A stretch of 5,736 nt of DNA from an uncultured Pseudomonadota bacterium (GCA_902767055.1 CACXFX010000150.1:1-5736), one strand, 5' to 3'. Shown: positions 1 through 5,524, numbered from the stretch's first letter. The notes: generated by a model not told the origin, from the letters alone. Numbers and translations are program-made.

Positions 1-19
1 TCAATTAAATACAGATAAT

Positions 20-56
20 AAAAAGCAAAGGGGCGCTTGTTTTTCAACGCCCCTTT
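20..56 (-). terminator. Rho-independent terminator of the holin-like gene
   Basis: A 9-bp perfect stem (AAAGGGGCG at 27-35 paired with CGCCCCTTT at 48-56) encloses a 12-nt loop. Read on the minus strand it is followed by GCTTTTTATTAT. It begins 4 nt after the stop codon of the holin-like gene, so it ends that transcript. The GC-rich stem plus U-tract makes the call firm. Confidence 0.85.
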
Positions 57-59
57 CAC

Positions 60-524
60 TCATTTCTTGTTTTCTTCACCGGCTTTTTTCTGCACCATTT
101 GACCGTTTGCCGTATTGATTTGAGGCAACAGGCCGACATCTCTTGCGCCGGATATACCGAGCATCACAGTCAATGTCGAAATCAATTGCGCCCAGTTGTC
201 CAATTTTATATTCAGATACGGTCCCAGGACACAATTGATAAAAAAGCCGCCGAACAGCGCCCAGCCGGTAATCGGTATCCACAACCTTTTCCAGCCTTTG
301 TCCGAAACATTTTCAGGCAATTCTTCGCCCTTGTTTCGTGTCAGATAATCTCTTGCACCGGATATACCGAGCAAGATACCCAAAGCGGTCAACAAATGCG
401 TCCATGCAACCAACGGCTGACCCGTAAAAGGCGCAATCACGAGATTGTTGATAAATCCGCCCGCCAATGCATACCCGATTGCAGATATCCAAAGGCGTTT
501 TGCCGAAATTTTATCGGTTTTCAT
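60..524 (-). CDS. Small membrane protein with duplicated holin-like module
   Basis: Encodes 154 residues made of two copies of a roughly 55-residue module, offset by exactly 70 residues. KRLW occurs at 9-12 and 79-82, a Gly/Ala-rich hydrophobic segment at about 13-31 and 83-101, and an L-x-G-I-S-G-A-R-D block ending at 59 and 129. Each module has one or two predicted membrane helices, a W/G-rich first helix and an LLGISGARD-type end followed by charged residues. This pattern resembles the short three-TM phage or gene-transfer-agent holins (W-x-G...P...LLGLGGLRT-x-EK), which form pores that release endolysin. That assignment rests on pattern memory and is tentative. The C-terminus is polar and Lys/Glu rich. 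An upstream TTG at 581 would extend the frame by 19 codons, but a good promoter places the transcript start near 565, so the ATG at 524 is chosen. That ATG lacks a clear Shine-Dalgarno. No lysis or phage genes are adjacent. It could instead be an unrelated membrane protein. Confidence 0.75.
   Translation of the reverse strand: MKTDKISAKRLWISAIGYALAGGFINNLVIAPFTGQPLVAWTHLLTALGILLGISGARDYLTRNKGEELPENVSDKGWKRLWIPITGWALFGGFFINCVLGPYLNIKLDNWAQLISTLTVMLGISGARDVGLLPQINTANGQMVQKKAGEENKK
138..163. repeat. Copy 1 of 26-bp near-identical intragenic repeat
   Basis: This segment matches 348-373 at 25 of 26 positions. It encodes the second ISGARD block of the holin-like protein. The high DNA identity points to recent duplication, gene conversion or strong constraint. 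Confidence 0.85.
348..373. repeat. Copy 2 of 26-bp near-identical intragenic repeat
   Basis: Partner of the repeat at 138-163, exactly 210 bp (70 codons) away. It encodes the first ISGARD block of the holin-like protein. Flanking parts of the two modules are much less similar in DNA. Confidence 0.85.
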
Positions 525-571
525 AGCACAAAAATATGATAATTGTTTAAAAATAGGATCAATTTGATTCT

Positions 572-600
572 TTGATAGCAAAATTTTTGTCTAAAGTCAA
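572..600 (-). promoter_or_regulatory. Sigma70-type promoter for holin-like gene
   Basis: On the minus strand, TTGACT at 600-595 and TATCAA at 577-572 are separated by 17 nt. The expected transcript start is near 565, which gives a leader of about 40 nt before the ATG at 524. The -10 element lies just downstream of the alternative TTG start, which argues against that start. Confidence 0.6.
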
Positions 601-611
601 GTATGAAGAAT

Positions 612-637
612 AAAAAATTTTAAGTATTTATCTTAAA
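612..637 (-). terminator. Weak AT-rich terminator after chpT
   Basis: On the minus strand TTTAAG (637-632) can pair with CTTAAA (624-619) around a 7-nt loop, followed by A and six T (617-612). The stem is only 6 bp and AT-rich, and it overlaps the chpT stop codon, so its efficiency is doubtful. Confidence 0.4.
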
Positions 638-1242
638 TTCAAAACAGCTTCTTTATCCGTCGCCTCAAGAATGATATGAACGCCAACCTCTTCAAGCAAA
701 CTGTTTAAGTATACGACAGGTGCGAGCAAGGCAGGGTTATCTTCCGGGATTTTTCCCTCAACGGCTTTTTGGATATTTTTAAGCTTTTCTTTTGATAAAT
801 TATACTCTGAGGTCACTTTGATTTTGAGCCCGTCATTTGCCTCTAAAACTTCAAAATGCCCGCCTTTGATTAAAACGTCGCTTAAAGCCATCAAGCCTAA
901 ATAAACCACTTTATAAAGCGACACATTATCGATTTTCCAAACAATCTCTTGTTTATCATTCGGCCCACCGAGCGTTTTGAGATAATTTTGAGCAATCTCG
1001 CACATTTCATCAAAATTTTTCGGCGCGGCATTTTTAAGCCCGAAAGCAAGCCTGAAAAACTTTAACCTTGCAATCAATATTTCAGAACCGATGGCCAAAA
1101 TCGGCTTAATATCGTCGATATCATCCGTGCTTTCTTCCAACAATTCAAGCGCATTTGAAATAGAGCCGATATTACCGATTAAATCGTGACTGATACGTGT
1201 GCAAACAAGTTCTGTTATTTCAGAGGGTGAAATCGCCGTCAT
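628..1242 (-). CDS. chpT: Histidine phosphotransferase ChpT
   Basis: Encodes 204 residues, close to the usual ChpT length. In Caulobacter and relatives ChpT is a cytoplasmic dimer that takes phosphate from the hybrid kinase CckA and passes it to the response regulators CtrA and CpdR. It therefore controls cell cycle, motility and often gene-transfer-agent genes. The diagnostic N-terminal helix is present: R-I-S-H-D-L-I-G at residues 16-23, with His19 as the predicted phosphorylated residue, followed by a helical N-A-L-E-L-L segment. The C-terminal half fits the degenerate HATPase-like fold of the family, which does not bind ATP. The chosen ATG has an AAAGG Shine-Dalgarno 7 nt upstream (1250-1254). 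The frame stays open 34 codons further, but that stretch overlaps the preceding gene. The gene lies 13 nt after the 317-residue secreted protein gene, so the two are very probably co-transcribed. HDLIG is followed by Asn rather than the common Pro. Confidence 0.9.
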   Translation of the reverse strand: MTAISPSEITELVCTRISHDLIGNIGSISNALELLEESTDDIDDIKPILAIGSEILIARLKFFRLAFGLKNAAPKNFDEMCEIAQNYLKTLGGPNDKQEIVWKIDNVSLYKVVYLGLMALSDVLIKGGHFEVLEANDGLKIKVTSEYNLSKEKLKNIQKAVEGKIPEDNPALLAPVVYLNSLLEEVGVHIILEATDKEAVLNLR

Positions 1243-1255
1243 GATATTGCCTTTA

Positions 1256-2209
1256 TTAAAAAGTATAATTATCCGTGTGAATAAATTTTTGGTCTTCGCG
1301 CGACATACGATTGACATCAAGGGCTTGCAAAAGCGGATCTTCAAGCCTTAAATACCCCGTTGATGCCTTAAGATACGGCCTGTTGTCACCAAGACCCCAA
1401 ATCGCATCTTGCTCGTCATCCGGATGTCCGTATTTTTGGCTGATTTTTTTCCAAAAATCATAAACTTTCAAATTGCGCAAATAAACGGCCTTTGTCCCGC
1501 TGCCCGTGACATTTGCCGCTTCGGTTCGATAAGTGATTTTATAAACCTTGTTGTTGGTAAAAGTACTTGATAGGAAAATCTCAACCGTTTCTTTGCTGTC
1601 AAATTTATTAAAAGTTGCTTGAGAAATATAATAATGATTGTCTTTTTGCGCCAATTTAATAATGCAATTTTCAAGCCTTTCATAACCGACGACACCTTGA
1701 TTACGGCATTTTTCTTCATTGCGCCAACGTATAAAATTCGGCACATCCATTTTTTGGCTGATTCTTTTATAACCGCGTTTGAACAATTCCGTTTCGGCCT
1801 GATTATAGCTCATTCTGAGCATCACACCCGCGATATCAAACACTGACGCGTTTGATCGTTTGGCTTTGGCCTTTTTTTGCTGAGCCATCAAATCTTTAAC
1901 ACTGTCGGATTTATCGTTGCCTTTAAACAAGCTCTTAACCCAACTTTCACCACTTTTTTTGACTTCCGGTTTTTCAGTTTTTTCATCTTGCCCTTGAGCA
2001 TTTTCTTTAAAATTTTGTGTCAGCGAGCGTGATGTATCAACTTGAATTGTTTCATTTTCTTTGACACTCGGCACAATTTTATTGCCAAAGGCATCTTCGG
2101 TCATATCAAAATTTAAATCTTCATCTGCAATGACGGGCATCGGCTCAGCAAAAAGCTTAAGCGGCGTCATCATTGAGATAAAAACAACAAAACCATACAA
2201 AACTTTCAT
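1256..2209 (-). CDS. Secreted protein of unknown function upstream of chpT
   Basis: Encodes 317 residues. I do not recognise a named family. Residues 1-21 look like a Sec signal peptide with likely cleavage after L-F-A21, so the product should be periplasmic or envelope-associated. Residues 22-120 are polar, rich in Lys, Glu, Asp, Gln and Ser, and probably disordered. A folded part starts at about 122 with S-V-F-D-I-A-G-V-M-L-R-M-S, then a helix ending R-G-Y (145-147). This resembles a recurrent 'F-D-I-x-G-x-x-L-G-M-S...EA...L...GY' motif of alphaproteobacterial secreted proteins. Cys168 and Cys182 could form a disulfide. A Y-G-H-P...W-G segment follows near the C-terminus. The start at 2209 is supported by AGAGGG (2215-2220) 5 nt upstream. 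An ATG at 2236 is possible but has no good site and would spoil the signal peptide. It precedes chpT by 13 nt, implying one transcript. A link to the phosphorelay is only contextual. Confidence 0.8.
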   Translation of the reverse strand: MKVLYGFVVFISMMTPLKLFAEPMPVIADEDLNFDMTEDAFGNKIVPSVKENETIQVDTSRSLTQNFKENAQGQDEKTEKPEVKKSGESWVKSLFKGNDKSDSVKDLMAQQKKAKAKRSNASVFDIAGVMLRMSYNQAETELFKRGYKRISQKMDVPNFIRWRNEEKCRNQGVVGYERLENCIIKLAQKDNHYYISQATFNKFDSKETVEIFLSSTFTNNKVYKITYRTEAANVTGSGTKAVYLRNLKVYDFWKKISQKYGHPDDEQDAIWGLGDNRPYLKASTGYLRLEDPLLQALDVNRMSREDQKFIHTDNYTF

Positions 2210-2248
2210 TTGCACCCTCTTTTGAGACCTGAGCATAACACTTGAGAC

Positions 2249-2263
2249 TTAAAAAATATTTAA
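2249..2263. promoter_or_regulatory. Candidate CtrA-type box (TTAA-N7-TTAA)
   Basis: TTAA at 2249-2252 and TTAA at 2260-2263 are separated by exactly 7 nt, the spacing of the CtrA consensus. The box lies 40-54 nt upstream of the secreted protein gene that heads the chpT pair, a suitable position for promoter control. The region is very AT-rich, so chance occurrence is a real possibility, and the second half-site lacks the following C. Confidence 0.35.
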
Positions 2264-2281
2264 TAACCTTTTTGATTATTA

Positions 2282-2310
2282 TTGACCTCTTTTTTAAAGC
2301 ACGTTAAAAG
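2282..2310 (+). promoter_or_regulatory. Probable trmFO promoter
   Basis: TTGACC at 2282-2287 is followed after 17 nt by TAAAAG at 2305-2310. The expected start is near 2317, leaving a leader of about 20 nt that contains the AGAGGT Shine-Dalgarno at 2325-2330. The -10 matches the consensus at only four of six positions. Confidence 0.45.
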
Positions 2311-2337
2311 GTAAAAAAAACAAAAGAGGTTAACAAG

Positions 2338-3687
2338 ATGGCAAAAAAAGTTTCGATTATCGGTGGCGGACTTGCCGGCTCAGAAGCTGCTTGGCAATTG
2401 GCTAAGCGCGGCATCGGGGTTGATTTGTATGATATGAAACCCGTCAAATTTTCACCGGCACACAAAAACAACAATTTTGCCGAGCTTGTTTGTTCAAATT
2501 CCCTGCGCGCCGATGATTATATGCACAATGCCGTCGGCCTGTTGCATGAAGAAATGCGCCGCGCCGATTCGCTTATTTTGAAAACGGCAGACGCGACAAA
2601 AGTGCCGGCGGGCGGCGCTTTGGCCGTCGATCGCAATCTTTTCGCATCAAGCGTTACCGAAGCCCTGAAAAACAATCCGCTCATTCATATTATTTCAAAA
2701 GAGATAACATCACTTGATGATTTTAAAGATACCATTGTTATTGTGGCCACAGGTCCTCTGACATCAGAGGCGCTGGCTACCGATATCCTAAAACGCATTA
2801 AGGGCGAAACGCTTTGTTTTTATGATGCGATTGCCCCTGTTGTATATACCGAAAGCATCGATTTTTCAAAAGCATGGTACCAATCGCGCTATGACAAAGG
2901 CGATAAAAACGATTATATCAATTGCCCGCTAAATAAACAAGAATACGAAAATTTTGTTGCCGCGCTTTTAAGCGCCGAAAAAGTTCAATTCCACGATTTT
3001 GAAAAGCCCGAGTATTTTGACGGTTGCCTACCGATTGAAGTGATGGCCGAGCGTGGTTTGGAAACCTTAAGATTCGGCCCAATGAAGCCCGTCGGCTTGA
3101 CAAATCCGCATCAAACAGATATCAAACCATATGCCGTTGTGCAACTCAGACAAGATAACACCTCAGACACCCTGCGCAATATTGTTGGTTTTCAAACAAA
3201 ATTGAAACACGGCGAACAGACGCGCATTTTTAAGATGATCCCCGGGCTTGAAAATGCCCAATTTGCGCGTCTTGGCGGCATACATAAAAATACATTCATC
3301 AAAAGCCCTGTTTTGCTTGATGAGTTTTTAAGATTAAAAACCGAACCGAATATTATGTTTGCAGGACAAATTACGGGCTGTGAAGGCTATGTTGAAAGCG
3401 CTTCCGTCGGTTTGATGGCCGGCATTTTTGCAAGCGCTTTGATTTCGGGTCAAACCCCTTCCCTCCCGCCAAAAACAACAGCGCTCGGCGCAATGCTCGG
3501 CCATTTGCGTGATGCCCAAAATATTGAAAATTATCAACCGATGAACATCAATTTCGGTTTATTTGAAGATATCGCCCCTGTTCTAACCCCAAGCGGCAAG
3601 AAAAAATACTTAAAAGGCACTGAGCGAAAAGAAGCTTATGCCACCCGCGCCTTAAAAGATTTAGAAACTTGGCTTACCTGTATCTGA
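2338..3687 (+). CDS. trmFO: Methylenetetrahydrofolate--tRNA-(uracil-54-C5)-methyltransferase
   Basis: Encodes 449 residues, a normal length for TrmFO. The enzyme is a cytoplasmic FAD protein that uses 5,10-methylenetetrahydrofolate as carbon donor and reduced flavin as reductant to make 5-methyluridine at position 54 of tRNA T-loops. The N-terminal dinucleotide-binding motif is clear: [12 protein letters not shown] at residues 7-18. It is followed by the family signature E-L-V-C-S-N-S-L-R with Cys52, and by F-D-G-C-L-P-I-E with Cys230. These correspond to the two conserved cysteines (Cys53 and Cys226 in the Bacillus subtilis enzyme), the second being catalytic. [13 protein letters not shown] near the C-terminus is also typical. 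The start is fixed by AGAGGT 7 nt upstream. The gene is divergent from the chpT pair, and its last 14 bp overlap the leucine-rich repeat gene on the other strand. No terminator is visible just downstream. The coding sequence is intact. Confidence 0.97.
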   Translation: MAKKVSIIGGGLAGSEAAWQLAKRGIGVDLYDMKPVKFSPAHKNNNFAELVCSNSLRADDYMHNAVGLLHEEMRRADSLILKTADATKVPAGGALAVDRNLFASSVTEALKNNPLIHIISKEITSLDDFKDTIVIVATGPLTSEALATDILKRIKGETLCFYDAIAPVVYTESIDFSKAWYQSRYDKGDKNDYINCPLNKQEYENFVAALLSAEKVQFHDFEKPEYFDGCLPIEVMAERGLETLRFGPMKPVGLTNPHQTDIKPYAVVQLRQDNTSDTLRNIVGFQTKLKHGEQTRIFKMIPGLENAQFARLGGIHKNTFIKSPVLLDEFLRLKTEPNIMFAGQITGCEGYVESASVGLMAGIFASALISGQTPSLPPKTTALGAMLGHLRDAQNIENYQPMNINFGLFEDIAPVLTPSGKKKYLKGTERKEAYATRALKDLETWLTCI

Positions 3688-4492
3688 TACGAACCGTATT
3701 GACCTCTCCTGCCACACGATTGGCTTCATCAATGGTATAAATACGCCTTAAAACGTATTGGGGTAACTCATTGATATTATCATAAATTTTTGAACCGACT
3801 TTAATTTTGCCATCACTTAAAGTTGTAAATTTCCTGAGTTTGTTTAATGATTGAGGATTGTAAGCTGAAATTAAATCTTTACATGTTCGCACAGCATTAT
3901 CTTGACAATAAATATAAGCATCCTCACTACCCTCAAAAGCCTGGGAAGAGATCTGTGTAACCCCATCACCGATAACAATGCTTTTAAGTTCCGAATTGTA
4001 TCCGAAAGCCAATCCAGCAATTGTCGTCACACTTTGAGGAACAACAATACTTTCAAGCCCCGTCATTTGGATAGAATATGATCCGAGTTCTTGAACCGTT
4101 TCAGGAATAGTCATATTTTTAAGATTATAGCAACGATTAAATGTGCTTCGTCCGATAGACAATAATCCTTCCGGCAGTGTCACATCCGAGATATTCGGCA
4201 TTGCCAAAAAGGCATACGTTCCAAGACTTGTGACGCCGGGAGTGACATCAACGGTCGTAATTGTATCTTGATATATCCCCCAAGGTGCGGAATTAGAATA
4301 AATACCATCATTGTAGGTTGCACTATAATTTCCCATTTGTCCGTTACCCGAAACAGTGAGCTTTGTTTTATCCTCAGACACGTACCACTTCACATCGCCT
4401 GTCGTACCGCAATCAAAATAACCTTCTTCATCGCACTCGGCATATGCATTCAAAACCGGCAACAACCCCATTATTAAAATTCGTTTTCTCAT
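3674..4492 (-). CDS. Secreted BspA-like leucine-rich repeat protein
   Basis: Encodes 272 residues. Residues 1-18 form a signal peptide (basic M-R-K-R, hydrophobic core, likely cleavage after A-Y-A18), so the product is exported. Residues 20-75 match the typical BspA-family lead-in: a Cys-x7-Cys pair, W-Y-V...L-T-V-S-G-N-G-Q-M, then S-A-P-W. About five leucine-rich repeat type 5 units of 22-23 residues follow from 78 to 191, each with a V/I-P-x-x-V-x-x-I/L-G-x-x-A-F pattern. Cys196 and Cys204 may form a disulfide. The C-terminal 28 residues carry [10 protein letters not shown] and end V-R-I-R-Y-R, which looks like a separate small tail module. Such proteins in other bacteria serve in adhesion or binding, but the ligand here is unknown. 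The ATG at 4492 has a GGAGA site 7 nt upstream. An ATG 8 codons earlier would add a polar extension before the signal peptide. No promoter fits between the upstream terminator and the start, which suggests control through the leader. Confidence 0.88.
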   Translation of the reverse strand: MRKRILIMGLLPVLNAYAECDEEGYFDCGTTGDVKWYVSEDKTKLTVSGNGQMGNYSATYNDGIYSNSAPWGIYQDTITTVDVTPGVTSLGTYAFLAMPNISDVTLPEGLLSIGRSTFNRCYNLKNMTIPETVQELGSYSIQMTGLESIVVPQSVTTIAGLAFGYNSELKSIVIGDGVTQISSQAFEGSEDAYIYCQDNAVRTCKDLISAYNPQSLNKLRKFTTLSDGKIKVGSKIYDNINELPQYVLRRIYTIDEANRVAGEVNTVRIRYR

Positions 4493-4513
4493 AAATTTTC
4501 TCCAAGTTAATTT

Positions 4514-4545
4514 CAAATAAAAAGCCGCACTTTCGGTTAAGCGGC
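4514..4545 (-). terminator. Intrinsic terminator just upstream of the leucine-rich repeat gene
   Basis: On the minus strand GCCGC (4545-4541) pairs with GCGGC (4528-4524) around a 12-nt loop, followed by TTTTTATTT. The stem is short but all G-C. It ends about 21 nt before the start codon at 4492, with the Shine-Dalgarno immediately after it, so it probably acts as a regulated leader terminator. It could simply end an upstream transcript. Confidence 0.65.
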
Positions 4546-4617
4546 GGGGAGTTCCAAAATCATACTAAGTGAAATGACTCCGATGGCCTTTAGAATATTA
4601 TCCTGTACATCCGCCAT
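4537..4617 (-). CDS. Candidate 26-residue leader peptide
   Basis: ATG at 4617 opens a 26-codon frame (begins M-A-D-V-Q-D-N-I-L-K, ends L-E-L-P-A-A) that stops with TAA at 4539-4537. A G-rich GGGGTG lies about 4 nt upstream and could act as a ribosome site. The final GCC-GCT codons form the 5' arm of the terminator stem and the stop codon is in its loop. Ribosomes finishing the peptide would therefore mask the terminator. Its translation is unproven; the composition is partly hydrophobic and shows no run of one amino acid. It may also be the tail of a decayed gene. Confidence 0.3.
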   Translation of the reverse strand: MADVQDNILKAIGVISLSMILELPAA

Positions 4618-4641
4618 CGACACCCCGACCAAAATTTCGGG

Positions 4642-4691
4642 GATAATCGTGTTATTTTAAAACAAAAAATAACACAAATAACAGTGTTATC
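4642..4691. repeat. 50-bp AT-rich palindromic segment
   Basis: The outer ends GATAA and TTATC are complementary (minus strand 4691-4687 and 4646-4642). An inner 10-bp stem, GTGTTATTTT with AAAATAACAC, has a 7-nt loop. A second ATAACAC at 4690-4684 can compete for the same GTGTTAT. It may be a folding element of the leader or a small inserted palindrome. Confidence 0.5.
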
Positions 4692-4779
4692 CTTCACTGC
4701 ACTTAGTTTAAAAGCTTTGGAAAGCCCCGTGCCCAACCGAGCACTGACCAAAGAGGATTTCTTCTCTTTAGCTGTTTTG

Positions 4780-4808
4780 ATTATATCAACACTCAAAATA
4801 AAAGTAAA
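4780..4808 (-). promoter_or_regulatory. Strong extended -10 promoter driving the leader
   Basis: On the minus strand TTTACT (4808-4803) is followed after 17 nt by a perfect TATAAT (4785-4780), preceded by TG one base away (4788-4787). The expected start is near 4773. It lies just after the stop of the 84-codon gene and points to the leader and leucine-rich repeat gene. Confidence 0.65.
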
Positions 4809-4824
4809 GTATTTTTAAAAAATT

Positions 4825-5079
4825 TTATTGCAAAACCGGACGCTGATTATTTTTTTGTTTTGGGGACAAATAAATCTGATCGTCTTTTTGTGCATATTTA
4901 AAAACTTCTTCGGCAAAAGATTTTTTAGCCAAATATACCAAAAAAAGAGGACGTTCCAATTTGAGTTTGCCGAGCGTTTCTTCCAAAGCCTCAAAAGTGT
5001 CATAAATTGTCGTGACAAACATAATATTTTTTTCAAGCTCAGATTGTTGTTTTTGATTTTGCCGATAAGTGTTTAACAT
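4825..5079 (-). CDS. Hypothetical 84-residue protein
   Basis: I do not recognise this protein. The ATG at 5079 is preceded by AGAGG (5085-5089) 5 nt upstream, the same site type as other genes here. The frame continues upstream only to a TTG without support. The N-terminal 17 residues are polar (Gln, Asn, Lys, Glu rich). Residues about 18-65 look like a compact alpha/beta segment: a V-T-T-I-Y strand, an acidic helix F-E-A-L-E-E-T-L-G-K-L, a hydrophobic P-L-F-L-V-Y-L-A strand and a helix S-F-A-E-E-V-F-K-Y-A. The C-terminus is basic and polar. There is no signal peptide or membrane segment, so it is probably cytoplasmic. It follows the 63-codon gene by 99 nt on the same strand. No good terminator follows it. 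Confidence 0.6.
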   Translation of the reverse strand: MLNTYRQNQKQQSELEKNIMFVTTIYDTFEALEETLGKLKLERPLFLVYLAKKSFAEEVFKYAQKDDQIYLSPKQKNNQRPVLQ

Positions 5080-5140
5080 TTTTGCCTCTTTTTTGTTTTT
5101 ATTGCTAAAGCGTAAAATATCAGCTTCAAACAAAATTTTA

Positions 5141-5162
5141 AAGATGGCAACATGGCTATCTT
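5141..5162 (-). terminator. Weak hairpin after the 63-codon gene
   Basis: On the minus strand AAGATAGC (5162-5155) and GCCATCTT (5148-5141) pair with one mismatch around a 6-nt loop, followed by TAAAATTTTG. It could be a leaky terminator separating the two small genes, but the tail is not a clean U-tract. Confidence 0.25.
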
Positions 5163-5178
5163 GACAAGCCGATTCGTT

Positions 5179-5370
5179 TTACATCAGATGCGGCGGACGA
5201 ATCTTTTGTATATGCCTTAATTTCAGACTCGAATCGGGCAAAAAATACTCTTTATTGTCCCATTTTGTGATAAGAACATCAATCAAATCGCTGTCCACCG
5301 TTTCATCATTTTGAGTGGCAAAACGATTTAAAAGGTCGTGATAAACATAATTGGCAATATTGACCTTCAT
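5179..5370 (-). CDS. Hypothetical 63-residue protein
   Basis: I do not recognise this protein. The ATG at 5370 has a strong AAGGAG site (5377-5382) 6 nt upstream, which is the main reason to accept a gene this short. The protein begins M-K-V-N-I-A-N-Y-V-Y-H-D-L-L, probably a helix. It has an acidic stretch at about 21-30 (N-D-E-T-V-D-S-D-L-I) and a basic C-terminus rich in Lys, Arg, His and Pro. There is no signal peptide, membrane segment or cysteine. A possible promoter (TTTTTA, 16 nt, TATATT) lies about 20-50 nt upstream, but its -35 is poor. It may be co-transcribed with the 84-codon gene. Confidence 0.6.
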   Translation of the reverse strand: MKVNIANYVYHDLLNRFATQNDETVDSDLIDVLITKWDNKEYFLPDSSLKLRHIQKIRPPHLM

Positions 5371-5524
5371 AATTGTCTCCTTGGTTAAACTTTAATATAA
5401 CCGCAACCGTGCACATAAAAAGGGTATATCAACTAAAGTCTATGTTTATAAGTACAAAAAAGTCTTTTAATCGGCTGGGTATTGAGGCGAATCTAAAAAA
5501 ATTGATAAAATTTAAAATATTATA

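Larger units (their letters stand above)
4493..4773 (-). promoter_or_regulatory. Candidate attenuator leader of the leucine-rich repeat gene
   Basis: This stretch runs from the expected transcript start to the gene and holds no convincing large gene. On the minus strand it contains hairpin AAAGAG/CTCTTT (4770-4751 region), GTGCTC-GGTT-GGGCAC, and a 9-10-bp stem GTGTTATTTT/AAAATAACAC (4675-4666 with 4658-4649). Next come CCCCGA/TCGGGG (4642-4637 with 4628-4623) and the terminator at 4545-4524. ACTAAGTG (4707-4700) can pair with CACTTAGT (4571-4564) and close most of the leader. An intrinsic terminator ending about 20 nt before the gene implies attenuation or a riboswitch-like control. It matches no riboswitch class I know. 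It could instead be a free-standing small RNA. Confidence 0.45.

Noticed and set aside
99..539. Long plus-strand open frame opposite the holin-like gene
   Set aside because: It is antisense to a gene with clear duplicated hydrophobic modules, promoter and terminator. Its product is low in hydrophobic order, Arg/Gln/Cys rich and typical of a shadow frame.
3740..3759. AATACG/CGTATT hairpin as a trmFO terminator
   Set aside because: No T-tract follows on the plus strand, and it lies within the coding region of the leucine-rich repeat gene.
4526..4534. AAGTGCGGC on the minus strand, similar to the Haemophilus DNA uptake sequence AAGTGCGGT
   Set aside because: It is a single copy with one mismatch inside a terminator of an alphaproteobacterial-type window, so coincidence is the better explanation.
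4513..4773. Whole leader as tmRNA, 6S RNA or SRP RNA
   Set aside because: It lacks the tRNA-like ends of tmRNA, the conserved GGAA-type SRP apical motif and the long symmetrical bubble helix of 6S RNA, as far as can be judged by eye.
4590..4796. 68-codon minus-strand frame starting with TTG
   Set aside because: The TTG lies upstream of the predicted transcript start and within the promoter spacer region, with no ribosome site. The 3' part runs through palindromes in a frame of Cys/Trp/Arg-rich residues. It is kept only as part of the broken-gene alternative.
4828..5076. Plus-strand 82-codon frame
   Set aside because: It is antisense to the 84-codon gene, Phe/Leu rich from A-rich codons on the other strand, with no supporting ribosome site.
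5085..5089. Repeated AAAAGAGG strings (also near 2217 and 2325) as a possible dispersed repeat
   Set aside because: Each copy sits 5-7 nt before a start codon, so they are simply the Shine-Dalgarno sites of this organism.
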